Part shown: positions 53,856 to 61,852 of the stretch, piece by piece
Layout: each line of letters begins with the position of its first letter
Position numbering within the stretch: the first letter of the stretch is position 1
From: Euzebya pacifica
GTDB taxonomy: Bacteria; Actinomycetota; Nitriliruptoria; Euzebyales; Euzebyaceae
NCBI RefSeq assembly: GCF_003344865.1
Contig: NZ_CP031165.1
Location: 4,469,910-4,533,909, forward strand
Direction: 5' to 3'
Length of the DNA: 64,000 bases
The notes under the pieces: model-generated
Seen by the model: only the letters and a program-made list of their open reading frames with translations
What the model was told of the DNA's origin: nothing
The model's database searches: none
Program-made: the position numbers and the translations under genes

Positions 53856-53929
53856 GGGGGTGTAGCCCAACCGGCAGAGGCAACCGGCTTAAACCCGGTC
53901 CAGTACGGGTTCGAGCCCCGTCACCCCTA
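53856..53929 (+). tRNA. tRNA with anticodon UAA (Leu by codon), short variable arm
   Basis: A full cloverleaf can be folded: acceptor stem 53856-53862 with 53922-53928 (the first pair G-U), D arm with GCC/GGC and the GG of the D loop, anticodon stem ACCGG/CCGGT with loop CTTAAAC (anticodon TAA at 53890-53892, T33 present), 5-nt variable loop and T arm ACGGG/CCCGT with loop TTCGAGC. Discriminator base is A and no CCA is encoded. By anticodon it should read UUA, but leucine tRNAs normally carry a long variable arm and this one does not, so its amino acid identity is uncertain. Confidence 0.85.
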
Positions 53930-54007
53930 CTCCACCGTCCACCGCCCGCGCACACGGTCCTCGCGGTCTCGCGAAGCTGGGCGAACCACCTGCCGATGGG
54001 GTCCCGG

Positions 54008-54013
54008 GTACGC
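54008..54013 (+). promoter_or_regulatory. -10 candidate for the histidine kinase operon
   Basis: TACGCT, 27 nt before the ATG at 54041 and followed by GAGGAGG ribosome binding site. The gene has a 5' UTR, unlike the leaderless genes. Confidence 0.4.
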
Positions 54014-54040
54014 TCGGACCAGCGACGACGAGGAGGTCGA

Positions 54041-55789
54041 ATGCCCGAGGCCATCAGTTGGGTCGTGTACGGCACCCTCGCGGTGGTCGCGACGATGTTC
54101 TGGCGGCGACGCCGGACCGTGCCGTCGGCGTGGTTGGCCGCGACCTTCGTCGTGCTCGGCGGCGTGGTGCTGCAGGGTGCCCTCGTCTCTCCGCCAGCCG
54201 ACCCGTCTCCCCAGTTCAGCCCGTGGGAGGTCTACACCGACGTCATCGTCGTCGGGCTGCTGGGCTTTCCGTACCTGCTGCACCGCTTCGTGCGGTCGTT
54301 GCGGCCGACCCGTCGCCTGTCCGGCACGCTGGCCGACGTCGGCATGGCCGGCATCGTCGTGCTCACCTTCGCGATGCCCGCCTTCCCGGCCGACGGGGAC
54401 TTCACCCCGGCACAGCAGATCGCTCAGGTCGTGATGCTGTCGTGGTGGGCCGTGCTGCTCGCCTCGGTCTCGTGGGTCCTGTGGCGCGCCGGGCGTGGCC
54501 GTCCCGGCATCATCAGGAGCCGCATGCGCCTGATGTCGGTTGCGGCGTTGTTGATCAACCTCGGGCTCCTCGGCTCGGTGCTCGGGGACGCCGAGGGACA
54601 GAACGCGGCCTACATCATCACCCAGGTCCTGGGATGGACCAGCGCCGGCGCGTTCCTCCTGGCCTTCGAGCCGCCGCTGTTCGTCCGTCGCTCGTGGCGG
54701 GCCAAGGAGGAAACCGCCCTGCGGGTGGCCGAGAGCCGGTTGGTTGCCGCCACCAGCGCAACGGAGGCCGCGAACGCGATCGTGGACGCGGCCGCGGCCC
54801 TCGTGGGTGGCCACGGGGCCGAGGTGCGCGACGCCGACGGCGCGGTCCTCGCCCGCAGCACCAGCGAGCGTGACGACGACCCGGTCGACGATCGCCTGGA
54901 GGTGCGGCTGTCCCGTTCGACCGTCGTGGTCCACCGCTCGCGGCTGACCCCGGTCTTCAGCGAGGGTGAGGAGGTGCTGCTGCGCCAGCTGTGCGGCCAC
55001 CTCGACCTGGCGCTGGACCGGATCTCGGCGTTCGAGGCCAGCGAGCTGGCACTGCGGGAGGCAGAGCGGGCCAACACCGAGCTGTCGCAGCTGGTCTACG
55101 GCGTCAGCCACGACCTGCGCAATCCGCTGGTCACGGTCCTCGGCTTCCTCGACTTCATCACCGACGACGAGACCCCACTCAGCGACACCCAGATCATGGC
55201 GCTGGAGCGGATCACCATCAGCGCCCGTTACATGGAGGGCCTGATCGACGACCTGCTCCAGCTCTCGCGTGTCGGCAGGACCGACAACGACCCCAAGCCG
55301 GTCGCGATCGCCCCGCTCATCGAGGACATCCGGACCGACCTCGTACCCCGGTTTCCCGACCTGGACATCCGCGTGGCGGGCGACGCGGACGTCCTGATCA
55401 ACGAGGTCCGAGCTCGGCAGCTGTTCATCAACCTGCTGGAGAACGCCGCACGACACGGTGGACGCAGCCCGCTCCACGTGACGGTGACCTGTGTTTCGAT
55501 CGACGACGGAATGGCAACGATCGAGGTTGCCGACGACGGCGTCGGCATTCCCGACGAGCACCGTGACCGGGTGTTCCAGATCTTCCAGCGATTGGACCGA
55601 TTCGATGCTCGCACCAAAGGCAGCGGCATCGGGCTGACCATGTGCCGCAAGATCACAGAGGACGTCGGAGGCGGTATTGTGATCGCCGACTCCACTTCCG
55701 GGACGACCTTCCGTATCACCCTCCCGGCGGTTCCTCCCGGCCAGCCATCACCCGGCCCGCTTGCCACCAGCCAAGAGAGAAAGCCTTGA
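54041..55789 (+). CDS. membrane sensor histidine kinase
   Basis: 582 residues. Seven hydrophobic stretches in the first 215 residues (the first three are ISWVVYGTLAVVATMFW, AWLAATFVVLGGVVLQG and VIVVGLLGFPYLLH), then a GAF-like segment (about 225-340), a HisKA dimerisation domain with the phospho-acceptor in YGVSHDLRNPLVTVLGF and an HATPase domain (LFINLLENAARHG, VADDGVGIPDEHRDRVFQIF, SGIGLTMCRKI). GAGGAGG 6 nt before ATG 54041. The stop overlaps the downstream response regulator region (TTGA), so they form one signalling pair, most like the phytochrome-type HK/Rcp1 modules. Confidence 0.93.
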   Translation: MPEAISWVVYGTLAVVATMFWRRRRTVPSAWLAATFVVLGGVVLQGALVSPPADPSPQFSPWEVYTDVIVVGLLGFPYLLHRFVRSLRPTRRLSGTLADVGMAGIVVLTFAMPAFPADGDFTPAQQIAQVVMLSWWAVLLASVSWVLWRAGRGRPGIIRSRMRLMSVAALLINLGLLGSVLGDAEGQNAAYIITQVLGWTSAGAFLLAFEPPLFVRRSWRAKEETALRVAESRLVAATSATEAANAIVDAAAALVGGHGAEVRDADGAVLARSTSERDDDPVDDRLEVRLSRSTVVVHRSRLTPVFSEGEEVLLRQLCGHLDLALDRISAFEASELALREAERANTELSQLVYGVSHDLRNPLVTVLGFLDFITDDETPLSDTQIMALERITISARYMEGLIDDLLQLSRVGRTDNDPKPVAIAPLIEDIRTDLVPRFPDLDIRVAGDADVLINEVRARQLFINLLENAARHGGRSPLHVTVTCVSIDDGMATIEVADDGVGIPDEHRDRVFQIFQRLDRFDARTKGSGIGLTMCRKITEDVGGGIVIADSTSGTTFRITLPAVPPGQPSPGPLATSQERKP

Positions 55790-55794
55790 TCCAC

Positions 55795-56217
55795 ATGCGC
55801 CTGGTCAGAGTCCTCATCGCAGAGGACAACGAGGACCACCTGTTCCTGGCCCGCGTGGCCCTCCAGGCCGTGCAGGGCGTGCAGATCGAGGTCGTTGCGG
55901 TGCAGGACGGCCAGGAAGCCCTGGACTACCTCCACGGCCGTGGTCAGTACGACGGTCGGGAGCTGCCCCACCTGATCCTGCTGGACCTGTCCATGCCGCG
56001 GAAGGACGGGCTCACGGTCCTCAAGGAGCTCCGTGCCGACGAGATGCTGCAGTCGCTGCCGGTCGTCGTGCTGACCTCCAGCGACAGGCCGGAGGACGTC
56101 AACGCCGCCTACGCCCTGGGCGCCAACTCCTACGTGAACAAGGCCAAGGGGCTCTCCAACCTGGCCGACTACTGGACCCAGACCGCCAACCTGCCCGATC
56201 CCGCCGTCAGGCGCTGA
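55795..56217 (+). CDS. Rcp1-like single-domain response regulator
   Basis: 140 residues, receiver domain only. VLIAEDNEDHLFLARVAL has the acidic pocket, LILLDLSMPRKDG the phospho-Asp, VVVLTSSDRPED the Thr/Ser, and YVNKAKGL the Lys. The long insert after the first helix (VVAVQDGQEALDYLHGRGQYDGR) is typical of Rcp1-type receivers that pair with phytochrome-like or integral-membrane kinases. TTG 55786, which overlaps the kinase stop as TTGA, is an alternative start with a better-placed AGAGAG; ATG 55795 gives the usual N-terminus. No output domain, so it may relay to a third protein. Confidence 0.9.
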   Translation: MRLVRVLIAEDNEDHLFLARVALQAVQGVQIEVVAVQDGQEALDYLHGRGQYDGRELPHLILLDLSMPRKDGLTVLKELRADEMLQSLPVVVLTSSDRPEDVNAAYALGANSYVNKAKGLSNLADYWTQTANLPDPAVRR

Positions 56218-56229
56218 CGCCCGGCGGGG

Positions 56230-57528
56230 TCATTCACCCCATTCCGCCGGGCGATCGACCACCTCGGCACGACGCAGGCCATCCCGATCGACCACGTAGA
56301 GGTCGGCGACGAAGGGCATCGCCCCGCCGGCCACGTGACCCGGGACGAGCAAGGGCGCGGTGATGGTCACGTCGGCGCTGACGGTCTCCCCCACCATGCC
56401 GCGTTCGGGGTCGATCCCGCTCGGCAGGTCAACCGCCACGATCGGGGCCGCCACGTCACGCAGGGCACGCACGAGCCCCAGCAGCGGGTCGGCCAGTAGC
56501 CCCCGCAGCCCTCGGCCGACGAGGGCATCCACGATGATGCTGGCCCCGATGAGGGTGTCGCCGTCGACCCCGTCGATCCCACCAGCGGCCTCGACGACCA
56601 CGACGTCCTCGCCTCCGGCGCGAAGGATGTCCGCGGCGGCCCGCCCCACGGCACCGACCCGTCCGGGACCGCACAGGACGACGACCGGTCCGTCGACTGC
56701 TACCGGCCCGCCACGTCCCTCGAGCTGGACCAGCAGCCGTTGCACGGCCTCGGCAACGCCCCCGGCCCACGCCTGCCGGTCGGCGTGCGTCGGTGCGTCG
56801 GTGCCTGCGGATGCCGCTGTCGGCGTGTGCACCTGGCGGGTGGCGACGTCACCGAGTCGAGGACGCGGCGTCGGCGCGCCAGGGACCGGCACGGTCTCCC
56901 ACGGTCGCACGAGCCGATCGTCCGCCAGGTCGTTCGGCCGGCGCCCGTTGCTCCAACCGGGCAGGGCGAGGTCGAGCAGCACGCTCGTGACGACCGCGGT
57001 AGCCCCCCACAGCAGGTCGCCGTCGTTGAGCTGCCAGGCCCACGTCGACCCCGCCGCGCTGAGCGGGACGGCACGCCATCGTTCCTCCTCGCGCAGCGAG
57101 AAGATGTCGACGTGCAGGATCTCCGCCACCTCGGCCTCGGCCGCCCGCAGCGGATGGGGGCGACGCCACACGCCGACGACGGCGGACATCCAGAAGCGTG
57201 ACGGGGGGATGTAGAAGGCGGGCAACCGGCCCACGACCTCGACCGAGGTGGGATCGAGTCCCACCTCCTCGTCGGCCTCCCGCAGGGCTGCGTCGACGAC
57301 GGACTCGCCGGGGTCGACCCGGCCACCAGGAAAGCTGATCTGGCCGGGGTGGCTCGACAGGTGTGCCTGCCGACGCGTGTAGAGGATGCGGGCTCCACCG
57401 TCGTCGTCGGTGGGCTCCAGCAGCAGCAGAACGGCGCCCCGTCGTGCCGTGACGGGCGCGTCGATGCTGTCGGCCGGCAGGGTCGCCAGGCCGCGCTGCA
57501 GCTCGTCCAGCAGCGGCTGCATGCTCAT
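56230..57528 (-). CDS. fusion of a NUDIX hydrolase and a YjeF N-terminal (NAD(P)H-hydrate epimerase-like) domain
   Basis: 432 residues in one uninterrupted frame. Residues 30-190 form a CoA-pyrophosphatase-like Nudix domain: ILYTRRQAHLSSHPGQISFP (the UPF0035 signature) and the complete Nudix box from G69 to L91. Residues about 245-432 match the YjeF_N/NAXE fold (VVVLCGPG, IIVDALVGRGLRGLL, IVAVDLPSGIDPE, VPGHVAGGAM), which repairs hydrated NAD(P)H. The usual NNGGDG after GPG is replaced by RVGAVG, so the epimerase half may be altered or inactive. Each half serves nucleotide clean-up, making functional coupling plausible. No standard ADP-dependent NAXD domain is attached. Confidence 0.85.
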   Translation of the reverse strand: MSMQPLLDELQRGLATLPADSIDAPVTARRGAVLLLLEPTDDDGGARILYTRRQAHLSSHPGQISFPGGRVDPGESVVDAALREADEEVGLDPTSVEVVGRLPAFYIPPSRFWMSAVVGVWRRPHPLRAAEAEVAEILHVDIFSLREEERWRAVPLSAAGSTWAWQLNDGDLLWGATAVVTSVLLDLALPGWSNGRRPNDLADDRLVRPWETVPVPGAPTPRPRLGDVATRQVHTPTAASAGTDAPTHADRQAWAGGVAEAVQRLLVQLEGRGGPVAVDGPVVVLCGPGRVGAVGRAAADILRAGGEDVVVVEAAGGIDGVDGDTLIGASIIVDALVGRGLRGLLADPLLGLVRALRDVAAPIVAVDLPSGIDPERGMVGETVSADVTITAPLLVPGHVAGGAMPFVADLYVVDRDGLRRAEVVDRPAEWGE

Positions 57529-57624
57529 CGGGGGGTGCGCATCGGCATGACGGTGAACCGGACGAGCACAGGAAATCGCTCCTCGATGTGTGTTGCGGCT
57601 GGTACCGAAGGTCTCGAGAGGATG

Positions 57625-57655
57625 GTGCAAACGTTGCAAACACCAACCTTTGCAC
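57625..57655. promoter_or_regulatory. TGCAAA repeat cluster upstream of the sulfite reductase gene
   Basis: GTGCAAA at 57625-57631 is the inverse of TTTGCAC at 57649-57655, and a further TGCAAA at 57635-57640 lies between. The cluster is 45 bp before a TAATCT -10 box (57700-57705). A dimeric regulator site is the simplest reading. Confidence 0.45.
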
Positions 57656-57699
57656 TGTTCTCAACGCCATCCGGCCTTCTCGCCGGGGTCGTCGTTGCC

Positions 57700-57705
57700 T
57701 AATCT
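57700..57705 (+). promoter_or_regulatory. -10 candidate of the nitrite/sulfite reductase gene
   Basis: TAATCT, 67-72 nt before the ATG, leaving a 5' UTR of about 60 nt with AGGAG close to the start. No clear -35. Confidence 0.45.
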
Positions 57706-57771
57706 CGCAGCACGCCGAGCAGCCCGCACCGGGCCGGTATCCCGCCCGATGTCCAGATCAGGAGTTCACCC

Positions 57772-59514
57772 ATGGTCGCAGCCACCTATGCCGACTACGC
57801 CGAGATCGACGAGTTCGAGGAGACGATCAAGGCCTGGCGCCGCGGCGAGGTCGACGACACGACCTTCCGCGGCCAGCGCCTGCACATGGGCACCTACGGC
57901 ATCCGCAACTCCGACGCGCACATGATCCGTGTCAAGGTCCCCGGCGGACTGCTCGAGCCGGACCACCTCGACGCGGTCGCCGACATCGCCGAGGCCCACT
58001 CCCGCGGGTTCGCGCACCTCACGACCCGCCAGAACTTCCAGGTGCACTTCGTGGAGACCGACGAGGTCCCGGCGCTGATGCGTCGCCTGGCCGACGCCGG
58101 CCTGACCACCCGTGAGGCGTGCGGCAACAGCGTCCGGACGATCACGCAGTCGCACCTGGTCGGCATCGACCCGGAGGAGGTCGTCGACACCAGCCCCGCC
58201 GCCGAGGCAATCACCCGGTACTTCCTGCGTCACCCGCTGACCCAGCAGCTGCCGCGCAAGTTCAAGATGGCCTTCGACGGCTCGACGCGCGACCACGCCC
58301 AGCTGGGCATCCACGACATCGGCTTCCTCGGCGCGCTCGACGGCGAGGGCAACCCCGGCTTCCGCCTGTTCGTCGGTGGTGGACTGGGTTCCGCCCCTCG
58401 CGAGGCCGACCTGCTCGAACCCTTCACCCCGCCGGAGCGGGTCCTCCCGACCGTGGAGGCGATCCTGACGGTCTTCGACGAGCACGGCGAGCGCAAGAAC
58501 CGCGTCCGTGCCCGCATGAAGTTCCTCCTCAACAAGTGGGGCATCGAGCGGTTCCGCGCCGAGGTCGAGACCGTCCGCATCCGCCTGGAGCGCGAGAACA
58601 CCTACCCCGCCTTCGAGGTCCCGACCAAGCCGGCCGCCGACGCGGCGCTGGCCGACCTGCCCCTCCCCCCGGCGGGCGACGCGCTGGACGGCGACCAGGT
58701 CGCCGCCTACGAGCGCTGGCGGGACACCAACAGCTTCGCCCACCCTGCGGGCAACGGCGGGGTGGCCTACGGCGCCTACGCCACGTTCCACCTCGGCGAC
58801 GTCACCAGCGCCCAGCTGCGCGCGCTGGCCAAGGTGTGGCGCGAGCTGGGCGAGGACGTGCAGGTGCGCACGACCATCCGCCAGAACCTGCTGTTCGTGG
58901 GGCTGACCGCGGCGCAGGTGCCGGTGTTGTGGGCGACGCTCGAGGCGGAGAACATGGCGCTGGCCCGGGCGGAGAAGTCCGGCGACGTCGTCTCGTGCCC
59001 CGGTGCGGAGACGTGCAACCTGGCCGTCACCGCCTCCCGTGGGCTGGCCGGTGCGGTGACCGACGCCCTGGAGGCCAACGGCCTGCACGAGATCGAGAAC
59101 CTGCGCATCAACATCTCCGGTTGCCCCAACGCCTGCGGCCAGCACACGACGGCGGACCTGGGCTTCTCGGGCATGTCGCGGCGTGACCCCGACGGCAACG
59201 AGGCCCCCGGCTACCGCGTCTACGTCGGTGCCCGGGTGGGCGACGGTGGGGCCAAGTTCGGGCACTACGTGGCCAAGGTCCCCGCGAAGAAGGCGCCGGA
59301 CGTCGCGGTCCTGCTGCTGGAGCGCTACGCCGGCGAACGCGACCTCGGCGAGGCGTTCGCCGACTGGGTCGCCCGGGTCGACCCCAAGTCGCTGAAGGCC
59401 ACGCTGAAGGAGTTCGACGCCATGCCGACGCTGGAGGAGGACCCGGACTTCTACACCGACTTCGGCAACTCCGAGCGGTTCTCGGTCCAGATCGGCGAGG
59501 GCGAGTGCGCCTGA
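57772..59514 (+). CDS. ferredoxin-dependent nitrite/sulfite reductase
   Basis: 580 residues, with the two ferrodoxin-like halves of the family. Siroheme/4Fe-4S ligands are CPGAETC and CPNAC, in SCPGAETCNLAV and NISGCPNACGQHTT. The N-terminal RLHMGTYGIRN and FAHLTTRQNFQ (siroheme-contacting Arg residues) are also typical. It reduces sulfite to sulfide or nitrite to ammonia; the sequence alone does not decide, and no cysH/cysD genes are beside it. AGGAG lies 6-10 nt before the ATG. TGCAAA-type sites upstream may be an operator. A hairpin follows the stop. Confidence 0.93.
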   Translation: MVAATYADYAEIDEFEETIKAWRRGEVDDTTFRGQRLHMGTYGIRNSDAHMIRVKVPGGLLEPDHLDAVADIAEAHSRGFAHLTTRQNFQVHFVETDEVPALMRRLADAGLTTREACGNSVRTITQSHLVGIDPEEVVDTSPAAEAITRYFLRHPLTQQLPRKFKMAFDGSTRDHAQLGIHDIGFLGALDGEGNPGFRLFVGGGLGSAPREADLLEPFTPPERVLPTVEAILTVFDEHGERKNRVRARMKFLLNKWGIERFRAEVETVRIRLERENTYPAFEVPTKPAADAALADLPLPPAGDALDGDQVAAYERWRDTNSFAHPAGNGGVAYGAYATFHLGDVTSAQLRALAKVWRELGEDVQVRTTIRQNLLFVGLTAAQVPVLWATLEAENMALARAEKSGDVVSCPGAETCNLAVTASRGLAGAVTDALEANGLHEIENLRINISGCPNACGQHTTADLGFSGMSRRDPDGNEAPGYRVYVGARVGDGGAKFGHYVAKVPAKKAPDVAVLLLERYAGERDLGEAFADWVARVDPKSLKATLKEFDAMPTLEEDPDFYTDFGNSERFSVQIGEGECA

Positions 59515-59525
59515 TCCAGCCGCTA

Positions 59526-59549
59526 CGGCGAGCCTGAGGGGGCTCGCCG
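59526..59549 (+). terminator. terminator hairpin after the sulfite/nitrite reductase gene
   Basis: CGGCGAGCC at 59526-59534 pairs with GGCTCGCCG at 59541-59549 around a 6-nt loop, 12 nt after the stop. Confidence 0.65.
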
Positions 59550-59597
59550 GACGGACGCCGAAAAGATTCCGAAGAAAACCGTCACACAGCCGAACAC

Positions 59598-59622
59598 CTC
59601 TCGTTGTGACCGGCAACGAGAG
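59598..59622. other. 9-bp inverted repeat
   Basis: CTCTCGTTG at 59598-59606 and CAACGAGAG at 59614-59622 with a 7-nt loop, in the convergent gap between the reductase and ppx genes. Confidence 0.6.
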
Positions 59623-59636
59623 ACCAGTCCCGAATC

Positions 59637-59664
59637 GACCTCCCGCCCCACCAGGCAGGAGGTC
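59637..59664. other. 7-bp inverted repeat
   Basis: GACCTCC at 59637-59643 and GGAGGTC at 59658-59664, next in the same gap, giving a third stem before the 39-bp repeats. Confidence 0.5.
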
Positions 59665-59690
59665 GCTTCGGTCTTGGCGTCAACAGGTGC

Positions 59691-59802
59691 GTGTCGGAAA
59701 ACGGGCCACCCGTCGTGATTGCCCGACACGCGTCGGTCAGGCCCGACCACCCCGACCCCGACCGTGTCGGAAAAGGGGCCGCCCGTCGTGAATACCCGAC
59801 AC
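59691..59802. repeat. pair of 39-bp palindromic repeats (copies B1, B2)
   Basis: B1 at 59691-59729 and B2 at 59764-59802 share unit length, GTGTCG/CGACAC ends and the CCCGTCGTGA interior with the copies at 16938-17049, and have the same 73-bp pitch. Several bases differ, notably an inner CGGG/CCCG stem in B1. B2 ends 3 bp before the stop codon of the ppx gene (59805). Confidence 0.88.
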
Positions 59803-59804
59803 GC

Positions 59805-60776
59805 CTAGTACAGGGAGCGGGCGATGCCGTCGAGGATGTCGGTTTCGCTGACGACGACCTCGGCGAACCCGAACCGGTCGAGGACCCCGTCCAGGATCAG
59901 GGCGCCGGCGGCGATGACGTCGGCTCGGCCCGGTTCGACCCGCAGCCGGGACACGCGCTCGGCCGTCGGCATGGCGCACAGCCGCAGGGCCAGGTCGGCC
60001 ACGGTGGCGGCAGACAGGCGAACGCCGTGGACGGCCCCGTCACGCCACTCCCCCAGCCCCAGGTGCACCGCGGCCAGGGTGGTCACGGTGCCGGCCGTGC
60101 CGACCAGCACGTCGCCCGGCTGTGGGGCGACCAACCGCGCGACCTCCTCCATCTGCTCGGCGACCGTCGCGCGGGCCGCCTGGACCTGTGAGGGGGAGGG
60201 CGGGTCGTCGTGCAGGTGCCGTTCGGTCAGCCGGACCGAGCCCAGCTGGCGAGACGTCGAGGCCAGGACGTGGTCGGTGCCACGGACGAGCTCGGTCGAG
60301 CCGCCGCCGATGTCGAGGACGACCACCGGCCCCTCGACGTCACCCAAGCCCGAGACGGCACCGTCGAAGGCCAGCGCGGCTTCCTGGTCCCCGCTGAGGA
60401 CCTCCGGTGCCACGCCGGTGGTGGCGACCACGGCGTCGCGGAACTGCCCGGCGTTGGAGGCATCACGCACGGCCGACGTGGCGGTGATGCGGACCCGCAT
60501 CGCCCCGAGGGCCACCCAGCGGTCGTGGTAGTCCGCCAGCGCCGCGATCGTGCGGTCCACGGCGGCCGGGTCCAGCTGGCCGGTGCGGTCCACCCCGGCG
60601 CCCAGCCGGGTGATGCGCAGCTGCCGGTCGAGGGGCTCCATGCCCCCGTCCGCGGTGGGCCGGGCAGCGAGCAACCGGACGGAGTTGGTCCCGATGTCGA
60701 CGGCAGCGACGACGTCTCCAGCGCGGTCGTCCCCGGCGCGGTCGTCCCCGGCCCGCTCGCCGGACAGGGGGCTCAC
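59805..60776 (-). CDS. Ppx/GppA family phosphatase
   Basis: 323 residues from GTG 60776. The actin-like ATPase fold of exopolyphosphatase/pppGpp phosphohydrolase: VAAVDIGTNSVRLL (phosphate 1), VLDIGGGSTELVRG (phosphate 2), AGTVTTLAAV, and ITATSAVRDASNAGQF. The chain is the short two-domain form of actinobacterial Ppx2-type enzymes. It cleaves inorganic polyphosphate or pppGpp. The start GTG overlaps the DUF501 stop by 4 bp (GTGA), so translation is coupled. The N-terminus has a GDDRAGDDRAGD duplication before the fold. Confidence 0.9.
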   Translation of the reverse strand: MSPLSGERAGDDRAGDDRAGDVVAAVDIGTNSVRLLAARPTADGGMEPLDRQLRITRLGAGVDRTGQLDPAAVDRTIAALADYHDRWVALGAMRVRITATSAVRDASNAGQFRDAVVATTGVAPEVLSGDQEAALAFDGAVSGLGDVEGPVVVLDIGGGSTELVRGTDHVLASTSRQLGSVRLTERHLHDDPPSPSQVQAARATVAEQMEEVARLVAPQPGDVLVGTAGTVTTLAAVHLGLGEWRDGAVHGVRLSAATVADLALRLCAMPTAERVSRLRVEPGRADVIAAGALILDGVLDRFGFAEVVVSETDILDGIARSLY

Positions 60777-61369
60777 TCCGCCGGGTGCTCGTCGGGCAGC
60801 GTCGCGCAGGGCTTGGGACAACCCATCGGCTCGAGCTGGCCGGCGACCCACGCGCCGATCGGGTTGTCGTCGGTCGCCAAGTGGTGGCCGTAGAGGCTGT
60901 GCAGGCACTTGACCCGCTCGGGCATCCCGCCGGCCGCCGGGTCGCTCGGGACGCGTTCGCCCAGCGCGTTGCGGAAGGCGACGTAGCGTCCGCCAGCGGC
61001 GGCGTACTCCTCGCGCAGGTCCTCGTCGTCGGCGAGGCGGCCGTTCAGGTCGGCCATCACGCCGGACCCCTCGATGGTGCCGATACGCGAGCTGGCCAAC
61101 GGGCAGGCCAGCCAGAACACCGTGGGGAACGGGGTGCCGGTCGCGAGGACGGGGTCGACCCGCATGACCGCCGGGAGTCCCCACCCGCAGCGCACCGCGG
61201 CCGCCGAACGGCCACGCAGCGGACGGCCGATCATCTGCTCACCCAGGGCACGGTCGTCGGCGTCCATCAGCGGCCGTGCGGCCTGGGCCTCGTAGGAGGC
61301 GTCAGCGGCGACGGTCAGCGCGTCGACGGTGGGTGACGGCAGGTCCGGGACGGGGTCGGTGGGCTCCAT
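60773..61369 (-). CDS. DUF501 domain-containing protein
   Basis: 198 residues. The family core is DRALGEQMIGRPLRG, PFPTVFWLACPLASSRIGTIEGSGVM and RVKCLHSLYGHHLATDDNPIGAWV with conserved Cys and His residues (a possible metal site), then CPKPC near the end. In actinobacteria DUF501 sits between FtsB-like and Ppx/GppA proteins downstream of enolase; here a GNAT gene is inserted between FtsB and DUF501. ATG 61369 is the only plausible start in the first segment; the first about 35 residues are less conserved. Function unknown. Confidence 0.9.
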   Translation of the reverse strand: MEPTDPVPDLPSPTVDALTVAADASYEAQAARPLMDADDRALGEQMIGRPLRGRSAAAVRCGWGLPAVMRVDPVLATGTPFPTVFWLACPLASSRIGTIEGSGVMADLNGRLADDEDLREEYAAAGGRYVAFRNALGERVPSDPAAGGMPERVKCLHSLYGHHLATDDNPIGAWVAGQLEPMGCPKPCATLPDEHPAE

Positions 61370-61411
61370 GCCTGCCAGTGTGCCTGCCCACCCGACAGGG
61401 GCCCTCCGGGC

Positions 61412-61852
61412 TCAGGTGGCCGGTCGACGCATGGGGACGTGCGGGATGCCGTCCTCGACGAACTCCGGGCCGTCGACCTCGAAGCCGTGGGCGGCATAGA
61501 ACGCCGTCAGGTGGGACTGGGCGTCCAGCACCGTCTCGCGCGGGTGGCGGCGGAGGGTCTCCACGAGCAGCCTGCCGGCGAGGCCCCGGCCGCGTGCCCA
61601 TGGGGCGGTCACGACCCGACCGATCCGCTGCACGTCGCCGTCGTCGAGCACGCGCAGGTAGGAGGCGATGCGGCCATCGGGGTCGGCCAGCCACAGGTGT
61701 CTGGTGCCGGGTTGGTCGTCGCGGCCGTCCACCTCGGGATAGGCGCAGGCCTGCTCGACCACGAACACGTCGATGCGCAGGCGCAGGACGGCCAGCAGCG
61801 ACGCCGCGTCGAGCTGGTCGAAGGACCGCTCGACGACGGTCAGCGGAACCAC
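61412..61852 (-). CDS. ElaA-type GNAT family N-acetyltransferase
   Basis: 146 residues from GTG 61852. ElaA-like pattern: ERSFDQLDAASLLAVLRLRIDVFVVEQACAYPEVDGRD at the N-terminus, the acetyl-CoA loop RIGRVVTAPWARGRGLAGRLL, and FYAAHGFEVDGPEFVEDGIPH at the end. It overlaps the 3' end of the upstream FtsB-like gene by 13 bp, so it is translationally linked in the eno-ftsB operon. Its presence between ftsB and DUF501 is a departure from the usual gene order. Substrate unknown. Confidence 0.85.
   Translation of the reverse strand: MVPLTVVERSFDQLDAASLLAVLRLRIDVFVVEQACAYPEVDGRDDQPGTRHLWLADPDGRIASYLRVLDDGDVQRIGRVVTAPWARGRGLAGRLLVETLRRHPRETVLDAQSHLTAFYAAHGFEVDGPEFVEDGIPHVPMRRPAT

Noticed and set aside
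53846-53935. Treating the UAA tRNA as a tRNA pseudogene.
   Set aside because: All stems are paired, the T and D loop consensus bases are present and the anticodon loop is intact; only the G-U first pair and short variable arm are unusual.
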